A program made the translations under genes and the position numbers. The notes below the pieces were generated by a model. The model saw only the letters and a program-made list of their open reading frames with translations. It did not search any database and was not told where the DNA came from. Shown here piece by piece: positions 18,098 through 28,549 of a stretch of 50,222 bases of DNA; position 1 is the stretch's first letter, and each line of letters starts with the position of its first letter. The stretch comes from Verrucomicrobiota bacterium (GTDB taxonomy: Bacteria > Verrucomicrobiota > Verrucomicrobiia > Limisphaerales > SIBE01). The stretch is taken from positions 1-50,222 of the forward strand of contig JACQWK010000631.1 in the NCBI GenBank assembly GCA_016209525.1, read 5' to 3'.

Positions 18098-19888
18098 ATG
18101 CGACACTTGCGTGGTACTGACCGTAATTCACAGAGCCAACAACCGCGTTCTTTCCCGGCAGCCAGGATCGGCTGCGGTCGGACCGCCCTGCGACAGCTCG
18201 CCGCGCTGGCGCTGGTCATTACGCGGATTTCGGTGAACGGAGCTCAAGCTCAAAAAACCGGCGAGGTTGATTACAGCGCGGCCGTCCAACGATTCGAGGC
18301 CATCGTTCGAGAAGAATTGACCAGCGGCATTTCGAGCGGCGTCACGGTCGCACTCGTCGATAACCAGCGGATCGTTTACACGCGCGGATTTGGCTTCGCC
18401 GACAAAGGGCGTCGGATTCCTGCCGCCTCCGACACGGTCTATCGCGCCGGTTCGATTTCCAAGCTCTTCACGGCGTTGGCGGCGATGCAACTTGTGGAGC
18501 AGGAACGGCTGGACATCGACCAGCCGATCACACATTACGATGCGGATTTTCGAATTGTGATTCCATTCGAAAACGCCAAGCCAATCACCCTGCGACAGTT
18601 GATGTGCCACCGGGCCGGCATGATCCGCGAAGCGCCCGTGGGAAGTTATTTCGATGCTTCCGAGCCTGGCACGGCCAGGACGGTGGCCAGCTTGGCTTCG
18701 TGTGTGCTGGTTCATCCGCCGGACACCAAAACCAAATACTCCAATAGCGGCGTGACGATTGTTGGCTGGATCGTCGAAAAAGTTTCCAAGACCGCGTTCG
18801 AACAGTACCAACAAAAACATGTGCTTGACCCGATAGGCATGCATCATTCGGGCTGGCGTCTTGAACCGAAGCTCAAGCAGAAACTGGCCACCGGCTATTT
18901 GTCCGTGGCCGATGGCAACGGCGGCTACCGGGAAATGCGCGCGCCGCAATTCGAATTTGGCATCCTGCCCGCCGGCAACCTTTACACCACGGCCGAGGAC
19001 CTGGCGCGATTCCTGATGTTTCTCTTTGCCGAAGGCCGCACCGACCGCGGGCCACTCATCCGGCCGGAAACCCTCGCCCAGATGTTCACGCCGCAATTGA
19101 CTCAAAACACCAACGGTTTTGGCCTCGGCTTCAGCGTCGGCAATTTCCGGCGCCACAAAACCGTCAGCCACATGGGCGCTGTGTATGGATTCACGTCATC
19201 GCTGACGGCGATTCCAGGACAGAAAATCGGCGCCGTGGTGCTCTGCAATGACGATATCGCGGCCGGCCCGGTCCGCAAACTGAGCAGCGCCGCGCTCTCG
19301 CTGATGCTCGAAGCGAAACTGGGCGAAACGCTGCCCGCGCCGCCGCCGGCCCTGAAATTACGTCCGGAGGAGCTGGCGGCTTTTTCCGGTGATTTCGAAT
19401 CCGAGAGCTTTTGGGCCGAGATTCAACCTGGAGATGGCCTCTTGGAAGCGGTGATTTCCAATCAATCCGTGACCCTCGCGCCGACCGAACCGCTGAAATT
19501 CGAAGGAAGTGGACGGCTCGTGGATCGGTCGCCGTTCTTGTTCGAAAGGGATTCGAAGGGCCAGGTGAGCGGGTTCACCGCCATGGGACAACAATTTCGG
19601 CGCGTGGCTCCGAACCCAGCACAGGAGATCCCTGCCGAATGGAAGAAATTCTTGGGAACTTACGGACCCGGTTTCATCCCGCTGATCATTTCCATCAAAC
19701 ACGGCCATCTCTGTGCCATGACCGAGAACGAATTCGACTATCGCCTCACGCCGGTGAATCAGGCCGTGTTCAAAATGCCGCCCGGGCTTTACACCGACGA
19801 GCACCTTGTTTTCCAAATGGACGCGAATGGGAAAGTCCACAGCGCCGTGCTCGCCAACATGCCGCTCCGTCGGCGGGGCGGTCGATAA
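18098..19888 (+). CDS. Serine hydrolase, beta-lactamase class C / penicillin-binding family
   Basis: SISKLFTALAAMQLVEQ (SxxK), YSNSGVTIVGWIVEK (YxN), SHMGAVYGFTSSLTAIPG; ATG at 18098. Confidence 0.9.
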   Translation: MRHLRGTDRNSQSQQPRSFPAARIGCGRTALRQLAALALVITRISVNGAQAQKTGEVDYSAAVQRFEAIVREELTSGISSGVTVALVDNQRIVYTRGFGFADKGRRIPAASDTVYRAGSISKLFTALAAMQLVEQERLDIDQPITHYDADFRIVIPFENAKPITLRQLMCHRAGMIREAPVGSYFDASEPGTARTVASLASCVLVHPPDTKTKYSNSGVTIVGWIVEKVSKTAFEQYQQKHVLDPIGMHHSGWRLEPKLKQKLATGYLSVADGNGGYREMRAPQFEFGILPAGNLYTTAEDLARFLMFLFAEGRTDRGPLIRPETLAQMFTPQLTQNTNGFGLGFSVGNFRRHKTVSHMGAVYGFTSSLTAIPGQKIGAVVLCNDDIAAGPVRKLSSAALSLMLEAKLGETLPAPPPALKLRPEELAAFSGDFESESFWAEIQPGDGLLEAVISNQSVTLAPTEPLKFEGSGRLVDRSPFLFERDSKGQVSGFTAMGQQFRRVAPNPAQEIPAEWKKFLGTYGPGFIPLIISIKHGHLCAMTENEFDYRLTPVNQAVFKMPPGLYTDEHLVFQMDANGKVHSAVLANMPLRRRGGR

Positions 19889-20165
19889 GGTTGAGCGTCC
19901 AGTCCGCAATCGCCCCAGAGCGCCTGATCCCGTGGAATTTCGCTGGCCGGGCTCGTGCGGTCCAAAGGGGCCTTCCCCCTCACCCTTCCCCTCTCCCCCG
20001 GGGGAGAGGGAATTACTGTCAACGCGTTCGGCTCATCCAGGATGGATGAAGAATTCCGCGCATGGCGAACGTTTCTCCCTCTCCCCTTGGGAGAGGGCCG
20101 GGGTGAGGGGACGGAAGCCAGTCAGACTCCTTGGGCCTCGAAATTTTGGAGGTGGGATCAGGGGA

Positions 20166-23100
20166 TCAGAATTCCTGCGGCGGCTGCGGTTTGTTCGGGG
20201 CTAGCGGATTCTTGGCGGGTGGCGGCGCCGGAGCGGATGGCTCGCTGGAGAAAATATCCTTCATCGTTTTAAAGGGGCGGAATGGCCACATCAGGAATTT
20301 GGGGAAGTAGAGCAGCTCGCTGCTGGGCTCATTCAGGGTCCCGCTCACTTTGTATTCGAACACCTTGGTCAACGGCCACAGCGCCAAACTGAGCACGCGG
20401 CCGACCGCCCAGGCGTCGCGCAAGATTTCCGCCTGCACACGCGCGTCCACGTTTCCCTTGAAATCCACCGTGCCGACGTACTGCAAGCGCAAGGCGGGCG
20501 CGCGCATCTCCAGATCGGCGGTCCGGATCACCCCTTTGTCGATGAGAAAATTCGCCGATCCCGAGCTCACCCGGCTCTGAGCGAGACCCGGCATGAGTTT
20601 GTTCAAAACCGGCGAGAAGAATCCAAACATCGGGATGTTCCAAAGAAAACCGTCTCGGAACTGCGCGCTGCCGGACCCGCGCCAGGTGTTCCAACTGCTG
20701 GTGTCGGCAGAAGTAATGACCAAGCTGGCGTCGAGCGTTCCTTCCAAGGAAGATTTCATGGCGGTTAAGTCGGCCAAGAGCAACTGAAGATTCGCCTGCG
20801 CCACCTGGCCTCGGAATTGGTAGCGCGTTGCGTTCGTTCCGCTCCAATCAAAATAGCCGTCCCACTTGAGCCGGCCCTGATAGAAGCTCGCCTGAAGATT
20901 CGAGATCGAGAGCGTATCGCCGCGCCAATGAACGTCGCCGGTAATCGCGGGAACGTTGAACCGCCAGTAGTTGAAGGACTGGCCTGTGACGCGAAACGAC
21001 GCATCGGACACCGCCCGAGCGACGGTCGGGATTTGGCCGTTGACCACGACGGTCGGAGGCGCCTTGAAGCGGTAGGGCGAAAGCGTCGCGCGGACCTGCG
21101 AACTGATCACTCGCGTCACGCGGTCCGGTTCCATGGAACTAACCCCATTGGTGACCCAAACCAGTCCGGCGCGAGGGTCGTAGCCGACCCACTCCGCGGT
21201 GATTTGTTCCTGGCCCCGCCGCACCTTCGCGTCTTGGAATCGGACCAGCCCATTTGTGAATTGAATGCCCCCTTGAAAAACATCCAGGGCTTCGCCGCGG
21301 AACGTGAAGTTGGTGGCGGCCACAAGCGCGGAAACACCGACGCGCTCCGGTTCCCGCCACTTCCCCCGCATGTGTCCTTGCACAAAGGGAGGCTGCGTGA
21401 ACCCGAAATAGTCTAGGCCCTTTTTTTGCGCCGGGGAGAGCAACGGTTCGAGAGCTTTCGGATCAATCTGGCCGCGGAAACCCCAGTCGTAGCTGCGAGT
21501 CGTCATATCTTCACGGCCATCCAGATGAGCTTGGCCTTCCGGACGAGTCACGATCAAGTCCGGCAGGCGCCACACCGAATTCGACAAGGTGAATTGGGAG
21601 TGGGCGGCGGTGACCGCCACGCCGCGGAAAGCACCCTCGCCGGCGTCGAAGGAACCCGTCAGAGCCAGCGTTCTCAGAGCTTCCTTGAAGCGGTTGGGTT
21701 CGCGGTTTGTCCAAGCCGGCAGAATCATTCGAGCATCCGTCGCGACCCGGGGCGGCCGTTCCCAACCGAATTGCCGCAGCCAGCGTTGAGTGTTGGCCGG
21801 CAGCAGAGGCGCAAGAGGATGAACATCGAAGTCGAACGCGACTTGACTTCGAAGTTCGCGGGTGGCCACGCTCAGCGCGGCGTTGAGGTCCAGCGAACCG
21901 CCGTAGAGTTGGGCATTGAGTTTGCGGACGACGAGTTCCGGAGGGCGCCATTGGGCTGCCCATTCGAGCCCGTCCACCTGGAGCGAAGGAGAGGTCACTC
22001 TGCTTATTTTTCCTTCCCAATCCAGAGAAACCGGACCGAGCTTGCGCCAAAGGCCTCGCGTTGTGTTCGTCCAATCGGGCGGCGCGTCGCCGGGGGATCG
22101 GCGCAGATGTCCGGAAAGACGCGCGCTTTCGGAGACACCCCATTTTGAATCGATGCCGCTGATGACCAATTCCCAACTGCCTTCCAAAGAGCCGCGTCCG
22201 ACCGGCGGTCGGAACAGACGAGCGGACATGGTGGAGGATTTGGCCGAGCCCCAAGGCGTCTGCATGGCGCTCACATCGAGGGTAAAATGTACTCCCGGCT
22301 CATTGGTTTCGCCGGCGGGCTTGGTTGTTGTCCCCTTCAGGGCCAGTTGGCGGGCTTCACCCCAGGGCGCGCGAGCATTCTGCAACTGCAATTCCCACTG
22401 TGCCTGGCCGAGACTGAAATTGGTGAGGGGGCCGGTGAATGTTCCGAAGAAACGAGCGGCTTCGAATTCAGCGGTTTTCGCCTGACCGGGACCGGTTCGC
22501 AGTTCGCACAGCGCCCGGGCGGTTTTTGAATCTAGATCGCTAGGATGCAGATCAAGGCCAAGGCTTGTGTCTTTCACCGTCCCCCACGGCGTTGCCGCCT
22601 TTGGCGTTTGAAATCTCAACGAGCCATGAAAACCGCTCGGTTCCCGGCCGTCGCCGCGGAAATCGAGCCTCAAGGAAGATTGAGGGCTGAATTCGAATCG
22701 GGCCAGCTTGGCGGCAAACTCATTCAGGCGACCGGCCCAATCTGAGGCCGGCTTCTCGGCGGGCGCGCCGGTCCGCCGTTTGCGCAGAGCGAGCGCGTTC
22801 GTGATCGTCCCGGTCGCGGAAAGCTCCGCGTTCAGGCAGCGCGCTCGAAAGTCCAAAAGGTCCCACTGAGCGTTCGGCAAGAATCGCAGGTCGAGGTGAA
22901 TTTCCTCGACCGGCAACGGGGGTGGCTGGGTGTCGGAGCCAGGGAATTGAATCACCAAATGCCCATGCCGCACCGTCAGCGCTTCGATCTGCAATTGAAA
23001 CCGGAACAGCGCTTGCGCCCTGAGGCGAATTTCGGCGTGGTTGAGAGCGGCGGTTGGGTGGTTGGTGTTGGTTGGTGTAAGCCAGCGCACGTGGTCCGCC

Positions 23101-23330
23101 ACCAGCGTTCGAAGCCCGCACAAACGGAGCCGGTCGAACTGAAGATTCATGCCTCGAGCCCGGAGTTCAGTCTCGATGCGGCGGTTCGCGGAATCCGGCA
23201 ACCCGATTCGGTTCAGGTAGAGAAAACCGGACGCTGACAACAGCGCCAGCAGACCGAAGAAGCGGCCGTACCGGAGAACTCGCCTGAACCGTTGCGAGTT
23301 TTGTGGTTGTCCCGCGGAGGACTCGGTCAT
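20166..23330 (-). CDS. Large AsmA/DUF3971-like envelope protein
   Basis: N-terminal TM (FFGLLALLSASGFLYLN); long repetitive beta-rich sequence; C-terminal SLEGTLDASLVITS...FRDGFLWNIPMFGF and VEYKVSGTLNEP-like block typical of AsmA-like C-termini; start at 23330. Confidence 0.75.
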   Translation of the reverse strand: MTESSAGQPQNSQRFRRVLRYGRFFGLLALLSASGFLYLNRIGLPDSANRRIETELRARGMNLQFDRLRLCGLRTLVADHVRWLTPTNTNHPTAALNHAEIRLRAQALFRFQLQIEALTVRHGHLVIQFPGSDTQPPPLPVEEIHLDLRFLPNAQWDLLDFRARCLNAELSATGTITNALALRKRRTGAPAEKPASDWAGRLNEFAAKLARFEFSPQSSLRLDFRGDGREPSGFHGSLRFQTPKAATPWGTVKDTSLGLDLHPSDLDSKTARALCELRTGPGQAKTAEFEAARFFGTFTGPLTNFSLGQAQWELQLQNARAPWGEARQLALKGTTTKPAGETNEPGVHFTLDVSAMQTPWGSAKSSTMSARLFRPPVGRGSLEGSWELVISGIDSKWGVSESARLSGHLRRSPGDAPPDWTNTTRGLWRKLGPVSLDWEGKISRVTSPSLQVDGLEWAAQWRPPELVVRKLNAQLYGGSLDLNAALSVATRELRSQVAFDFDVHPLAPLLPANTQRWLRQFGWERPPRVATDARMILPAWTNREPNRFKEALRTLALTGSFDAGEGAFRGVAVTAAHSQFTLSNSVWRLPDLIVTRPEGQAHLDGREDMTTRSYDWGFRGQIDPKALEPLLSPAQKKGLDYFGFTQPPFVQGHMRGKWREPERVGVSALVAATNFTFRGEALDVFQGGIQFTNGLVRFQDAKVRRGQEQITAEWVGYDPRAGLVWVTNGVSSMEPDRVTRVISSQVRATLSPYRFKAPPTVVVNGQIPTVARAVSDASFRVTGQSFNYWRFNVPAITGDVHWRGDTLSISNLQASFYQGRLKWDGYFDWSGTNATRYQFRGQVAQANLQLLLADLTAMKSSLEGTLDASLVITSADTSSWNTWRGSGSAQFRDGFLWNIPMFGFFSPVLNKLMPGLAQSRVSSGSANFLIDKGVIRTADLEMRAPALRLQYVGTVDFKGNVDARVQAEILRDAWAVGRVLSLALWPLTKVFEYKVSGTLNEPSSELLYFPKFLMWPFRPFKTMKDIFSSEPSAPAPPPAKNPLAPNKPQPPQEF

Positions 23331-25129
23331 GGGCCTAGGACTTCGGGGATGCTGAGCACGCGCGCCACATCCTGGAACAAAGGGCCGGGAAACAAGAAGA
23401 TGACCCATTGCCCTTCCTCCAACTGGACCATCGCGTACCGGTGTCCATCCCGGAAGGCTTGGCCGAACCGCACGGTGTGGGTCCGGAGCGTTCCCTTGTC
23501 GCGCACATCGAGCGCGATCTGGTAATCCACTTCCGAGAATTGTTTCAACCAGATTTGATCGTCCCCTTTGCCGCGCCAACTCACCGCCCGCAAGTGGCCC
23601 AGGCGTTGCAGCGTCTCCTCAACGGCCTCGTGTTCGACGATCTCCGTGTGCCACTTCCTCTGGGCGTTGCGTTCTAATTTGCGGGTGCGACCGCGTTGGA
23701 CCACGGTCAGACTCACGACGTTGCTCGCCGCAAAATTCCAAATGCGCCGGTCCCGGAACTCGAAGGCGGACTGCGGGAGGCGCAGGGCGTCACCCAGACT
23801 CACCGTATAAACGGAAGGCTCATCGGCGCGGCGGACAAAGACTTTGTCCACGCGGTTCGTGCCAAAGTCCACTTTGGCCAAGGTCAGGTTGGTCGCGCCC
23901 GGCGCATTGGTGAGGGGGGCGGTCAGGAGGTAGCGGCGAACCGGCGGAGCGAGGCCGAATTGGGTGAAATCCGTCACAATGTCCCGTTCGAAGTCAAGAA
24001 TCTCGAGCCGCGCAAGATTGGCGAACAACTCTCGCACCGTTTCGAAGTCCGCGTCCGCTTTGAACGGCTCGACAATCTGCCAGGCGCCGTTGGTCTGGCG
24101 CTGGAGGGCGCAGACTTCGCCTTTGGAGAGAATCTCGACCCGGCCCACGGCGGATTCGGCAAACGAGACGAGGTTCCGGTCGCGAAAGAATTCGTGAGAC
24201 TTTCGCAACAAATCCACCAGGTCTTTGGGCAACAAGACGACGTTCGTGTGGCTAAGTCTCCGGGCATACACCAGGTCCGGATTGTTGGTCGGGCTCAACC
24301 CAAACTGAGCCTGAAAAACGGGATTGGTGCCTCGCGCCAGCGTCAGTTGCACCTTCGGACCCTGCAGTCCGTACGCTTCCAAATCCGCGGCCGGATCGTC
24401 AGTGATGAACCCGCTCACGCGGGCGCCGCGCAGTTGCTGCACCAAATAATCCACGGTGTTGGCGTCGGCCCGCGCGGCCAGCGGAACGTCGAGCCTCCAG
24501 GATTGGTTGGTCGCATCGCGCACGAGGACGAAGAAGCTGGTTTCGTTCGTGACGGCGATCCGGTCGATCATCAGGCGGTCGTCGTGGATCAGGAGCGGAT
24601 TCCGCCAGGCGTTGGTCGAGCTTGGCAGATAATCCAAGATACGGCCTTCGGTCACGAAGATGCGCGAATCGCCGGCCAGTTGGAGATAAACTTGATCGCC
24701 GAGGAACGTTTTGGCTCCGATCTCGAAGCTGATTCGGTTGGTGCCTGAGCCGACCGTGATGGCCGCGGCCGGCGGCTGCAGGCCAAAATCCGCGCGGCCC
24801 CCGGGTTGAGAGGAAATCTCTTTCGCGGAGATGCGGGTCTGCGCCTGGAGCGAAGCGATCGACTTGAGCAACTCTTCGATCGCGGTGGCCTGCGCTGGAT
24901 AGGCGGGATTGATCAACTGCCACCGGTCGTTCAACCGTTCAGCACTCACGAAAGCGTTGGTTCGCCGGATTCCGACGGTTGTCACACGCGCCGGATCAAA
25001 GTCTGGAAATAGTTTCGCCGCCCGGTCCAACGCGTCCGATGGACTCTCGCGCCCGCGTTCGAAGACAAGGATGTAGGCAAACAGAAGCAGCGCCGCGGCC
25101 AGCAGTCCCCATGTCGTTCTAGGATTCAC
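23327..25129 (-). CDS. DUF4340 domain-containing protein
   Basis: MNPRTTWGLLAAALLLFAYILVFERG N-terminus; repeated VGRVEILSKGEVCALQRQTNGAWQIVEP-type segments; overlaps the AsmA-like start by 4 bp. Confidence 0.82.
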   Translation of the reverse strand: MNPRTTWGLLAAALLLFAYILVFERGRESPSDALDRAAKLFPDFDPARVTTVGIRRTNAFVSAERLNDRWQLINPAYPAQATAIEELLKSIASLQAQTRISAKEISSQPGGRADFGLQPPAAAITVGSGTNRISFEIGAKTFLGDQVYLQLAGDSRIFVTEGRILDYLPSSTNAWRNPLLIHDDRLMIDRIAVTNETSFFVLVRDATNQSWRLDVPLAARADANTVDYLVQQLRGARVSGFITDDPAADLEAYGLQGPKVQLTLARGTNPVFQAQFGLSPTNNPDLVYARRLSHTNVVLLPKDLVDLLRKSHEFFRDRNLVSFAESAVGRVEILSKGEVCALQRQTNGAWQIVEPFKADADFETVRELFANLARLEILDFERDIVTDFTQFGLAPPVRRYLLTAPLTNAPGATNLTLAKVDFGTNRVDKVFVRRADEPSVYTVSLGDALRLPQSAFEFRDRRIWNFAASNVVSLTVVQRGRTRKLERNAQRKWHTEIVEHEAVEETLQRLGHLRAVSWRGKGDDQIWLKQFSEVDYQIALDVRDKGTLRTHTVRFGQAFRDGHRYAMVQLEEGQWVIFLFPGPLFQDVARVLSIPEVLGP

Positions 25130-25135
25130 GCGAGA

Positions 25136-26605
25136 TCAACTCCTTCGCCGGGCCCAGACCAGAACCCCCACGCACAGGACGGAGCCTGGCAGGACCGCCA
25201 CGAGCAGCCACTGGATGGTTTTCATTTCCACGCGCGTCATCGTGATCGTGTATTCTTTGATGGGGCGAGGTCCGATCCCGTTCAGCAGCGTCTCGCGATT
25301 GATCAGCCAGTTGACCACCAGCCGGGCAAAGTCTCGATTGGCTTCCAGATCGATGACTTTATTGGCCCAAAACAGAGATTCCCCCACGACCACGATCCGC
25401 GTGACACCTCGGTCCGCGGTGATCCCCTCGATCGAGCCCTTCTCGACCGCGGCCATCAATGGGATGCGGCCTTTGCGATCCGCCACTTTTCGAGGGGGTT
25501 TGTAGAGCACTCCGGCCGGACTCGTAGAGGCGAGTTCCGTGACACGGGGCGCATCCACGCTGCGCGGGGTTGAAGCCCGACGGCTCACGGACCTCGGAAA
25601 GGCCAAGACAAGCCGGGAGCGCCGGAGGGGTCTCACGATGGGATGATCTTCGAACTCGGTGACCACGACATGGCTGGGCTGATCGGATTTGCTTTGCGCA
25701 CTGTCGGTGACCCAATCCCGCCCCACCTCAACCCCCCAGTTCGCCAGCAGCTTCTCCAATCCGGTTTGAGTGGGGATGGAATGCAGGCTGAAAAGCGCCA
25801 GCAACCGTCCGCCCAAGGCCAGGTATTTTTCGATCTTTTCCAGTTCTTCCTCGGCGATGGGATTCAGAGGATTCGCAATCACGAGGAGCTGGCAGTCGGC
25901 GGGGATGTCGTTTGTCAGCAGCGTGAGCGGCGCGACGGTGATATTGTTCTCCTGCAAAACGGAAGCGAACTCGAGATATCCGCGCTGGTCCTCCGCTTCT
26001 CGGGGATCGTATTCCCGATGTCCTTCCAAGAAATACGCGCGGGCCGGCCGCGGATCCACCACGCTACAGATCGCGGAGGTGAAAAGGAGTTCTCCTTTGA
26101 ACTTGGTCAGCTTGACCTTTCGCTCGGTGAAGACACCGGAATAATCGTACTCAGCAAGTTCTCGCGCGGACACGATTTTCTTCTTGCCGCCGCTGGAAAA
26201 GATGACCAGGTCCCCCTTCTCCGCATCGTCCAGTTGATAAGAGGCGCGGACTTGCTCGGCCCGCGGGGCGATTGTGTAATCCACGTATTCGACCTCCAGC
26301 TTGGGGCACCGTGACTGAAACTGGTTCAACAGCCGTGTGATCGCGCTGTACAGAGTCCCGCGGCGGTCATAGAAGACGACGACTTTCACCTGGTTGGTGA
26401 GCGAGCTCAGGACACGGAGTGTGACGGGCGAGAGATTGCCTTGCGGGTCGGCGGTCCACTCCATCTGTTTGAAATGCCGGGCGGCCAGATAGTTGGCCAT
26501 GAGCACCAGGGAAAACGTAGCCGCTGAGGCCAGCGCCACATGGAAACCGATGCGCCAGCGACGGGCGGGCGAAAAACTGAATGGAGGGATGGCTTCGTCT
26601 CCCAT
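25136..26605 (-). CDS. GldG-like ABC-type auxiliary transport protein
   Basis: N-terminal TM, KVVVFYDRRGTLYSAITRLLNQFQ, PRAYFLEGHREYDP, C-terminal TM followed by WARRRS; between permease and DUF4340 genes. Confidence 0.83.
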   Translation of the reverse strand: MGDEAIPPFSFSPARRWRIGFHVALASAATFSLVLMANYLAARHFKQMEWTADPQGNLSPVTLRVLSSLTNQVKVVVFYDRRGTLYSAITRLLNQFQSRCPKLEVEYVDYTIAPRAEQVRASYQLDDAEKGDLVIFSSGGKKKIVSARELAEYDYSGVFTERKVKLTKFKGELLFTSAICSVVDPRPARAYFLEGHREYDPREAEDQRGYLEFASVLQENNITVAPLTLLTNDIPADCQLLVIANPLNPIAEEELEKIEKYLALGGRLLALFSLHSIPTQTGLEKLLANWGVEVGRDWVTDSAQSKSDQPSHVVVTEFEDHPIVRPLRRSRLVLAFPRSVSRRASTPRSVDAPRVTELASTSPAGVLYKPPRKVADRKGRIPLMAAVEKGSIEGITADRGVTRIVVVGESLFWANKVIDLEANRDFARLVVNWLINRETLLNGIGPRPIKEYTITMTRVEMKTIQWLLVAVLPGSVLCVGVLVWARRRS

Positions 26606-26608
26606 GGC

Positions 26609-27361
26609 TTATCTCCAGCGGCGGCTCTCGACGACGCGCAGCGTGAGGAACAGAAAGAAAAAACTCAACGTCACGTAATAGACGAGGCAACGGGTATCGA
26701 CGATGCCTCGGGCGAAATCCTCCAAATGCTCCGTCATCGCGATGAATTGAAAAACGCCGGCCGGCCAGCCCGTCCCCGGCGCGGCCATCAACGAGCGGAG
26801 GCTCAGGAAAAAGAGCCCCAGCCCCAGCGCGAAGCTGATCATCACCGCCACAACCTGACTCCGCGTCAAAGAGGAGGCAAAGCAGCCCATCGAAATGTAG
26901 AGGGAGCCGACCAGGAGTATTCCGAGAAAGGTTGTTAAGAGGCTGATCGGATTCAGAACCGCCGGATCGTTTGAGTAGTGCCGGACCAAGACCAAGTACA
27001 GGCCGAGCGGCAGCCAAGTGATGGCGTAGAACAGCAGCGCCCCAGTGAACTTCGCCAGCACGACTTGCACGTCTTTCACGGGGCTCGTCATGAGTGTTTC
27101 ATAAGTGCCCGAGAATTTTTCGAGCGCGAACGAGCGCATCGTGATGACCGGGGTCGTCAATAGCAGGATGAACCAGAAATAGACGGTGACAAAGAACTGT
27201 TCGGTGAGCGGCGCTTCGGTGGGTTCCGCGTTCAGTTTGACCAGCATATCGACGAAACTCAGACCTAATAACAGGAGCACAGCCGCAATCAGAATATAGC
27301 CTGTGAGCGAGGCAAAATATCCGCCCAGCTCGCGCCGGACCAGTGTCAGATAGACTTGCAT
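26609..27361 (-). CDS. ABC transporter permease (ABC-2/GldF-like)
   Basis: VYLTLVRRELGGYFASLTGYILIAAVLLLLG; MRSFALEKFSGTYETLMTSPVKDVQVVLAKF; six hydrophobic segments; true start at 27361. Confidence 0.88.
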   Translation of the reverse strand: MQVYLTLVRRELGGYFASLTGYILIAAVLLLLGLSFVDMLVKLNAEPTEAPLTEQFFVTVYFWFILLLTTPVITMRSFALEKFSGTYETLMTSPVKDVQVVLAKFTGALLFYAITWLPLGLYLVLVRHYSNDPAVLNPISLLTTFLGILLVGSLYISMGCFASSLTRSQVVAVMISFALGLGLFFLSLRSLMAAPGTGWPAGVFQFIAMTEHLEDFARGIVDTRCLVYYVTLSFFFLFLTLRVVESRRWR

Positions 27362-28308
27362 CAAAAAGTCTCTTCCTGATCTCCCCGGATGATGTGGACG
27401 AAGATGTCTTCGAGCGTGTGCGAACCTCGGGTCAACTCCCGCAACGTCCAACCGTGCAACCGCGCCTGCTCGAACACCAGCGAGCGAATATCGACGCCGG
27501 CGCGCGCGGTGAGAGCGCACCGATAGTACTCGCCGTCGGCCGGCGAGATGTCAAAGTGTTCGATCAATTCCATTTCCTTCCAGCACTCCTGCAACTCCGG
27601 CAACGGCGCCGCGATTTCGGCGACGACCTTCTCTTCCTGACTCAACCGCTTTTGCAGGTTCTCCTTGCTGTCCGCCGCCAACAGCCTTCCTTCGTGCAAG
27701 ATGAGGATCCGACTGCAGGTCATTTCCACCTCCGGAAGCACGTGCGTGGAGACCAAGATGGTGTGGGTTCGTCCCAGTTCCTTGATGAGCTGCCGCACGG
27801 CCCGGACCTGGTAGGGGTCCAGTCCGATGGTGGGTTCATCCAGGATGAGCAGCTCGGGCTGATGCACCAGTGCATCCGCCAATCCGACACGCTGACGGTA
27901 GCCCTTGGAGAGTTGGCCCACGATGCGCCGCCCCACCTCGGCGAGGCGGCACTGGTCCATCACGACACCGACCCGTTCGCGCGCCCGGCTGGCACTCAGC
28001 CCTTTGAGCCGAGCGCGGAAGGTCAGATACTCGCGCACACGCATGTCCGGATGCAGCGGGTTATTCTCAGGCATGTAGCCGATCCGTTTTTTGACCTCGT
28101 CACACTCGTCGAACACATCGAATCCAGCCACCCGCGCGGTGCCGATGGTGGCCGGCAAATAACAACTCAAGATGCGAAGAATGGTGCTTTTGCCGGCGCC
28201 GTTGGGGCCGAGTAGTCCGACAATTTCGCCCTTTTGAACCCTGAATGAAACTCCCGCCACAGCCGTCTGCCCGCCGTAACGCTTGGTCAGGTCAGAAACT
28301 TCAATCAT
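27361..28308 (-). CDS. ABC transporter ATP-binding protein (GldA-like)
   Basis: GLLGPNGAGKST Walker A, LSKGYRQRVGLADALVHQPELLILDEPTIGLDP signature and Walker B. Confidence 0.94.
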   Translation of the reverse strand: MIEVSDLTKRYGGQTAVAGVSFRVQKGEIVGLLGPNGAGKSTILRILSCYLPATIGTARVAGFDVFDECDEVKKRIGYMPENNPLHPDMRVREYLTFRARLKGLSASRARERVGVVMDQCRLAEVGRRIVGQLSKGYRQRVGLADALVHQPELLILDEPTIGLDPYQVRAVRQLIKELGRTHTILVSTHVLPEVEMTCSRILILHEGRLLAADSKENLQKRLSQEEKVVAEIAAPLPELQECWKEMELIEHFDISPADGEYYRCALTARAGVDIRSLVFEQARLHGWTLRELTRGSHTLEDIFVHIIRGDQEETF

Positions 28309-28549
28309 CCAGTGGTTGTTCACGCAGTATGCGGTATGAGCACTCTCAACTCGTTGGCAAGCTGGCTCTGTTAGTCGCATTCATCATCGGCCCCAAAATC
28401 AGACGAATGCCCCTTACCCCATCCCTCTCCCCATCCGATGGGGAGAGGGTGTCCGTAGGACGGGTGAGCGGGATTTCAAAAAGCGCTTTCATCGAACTTG
28501 GACTCATTTTCACTGTCCGTTGGCACCCGTCGCCCTTTGGCCGTCTGCT

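Noticed and set aside
23331-23579. N-terminal extension of the AsmA-like ORF
   Set aside because: Overlaps the DUF4340 gene in another frame; TM-anchored start at 23330 is coupled by a 4-bp overlap.
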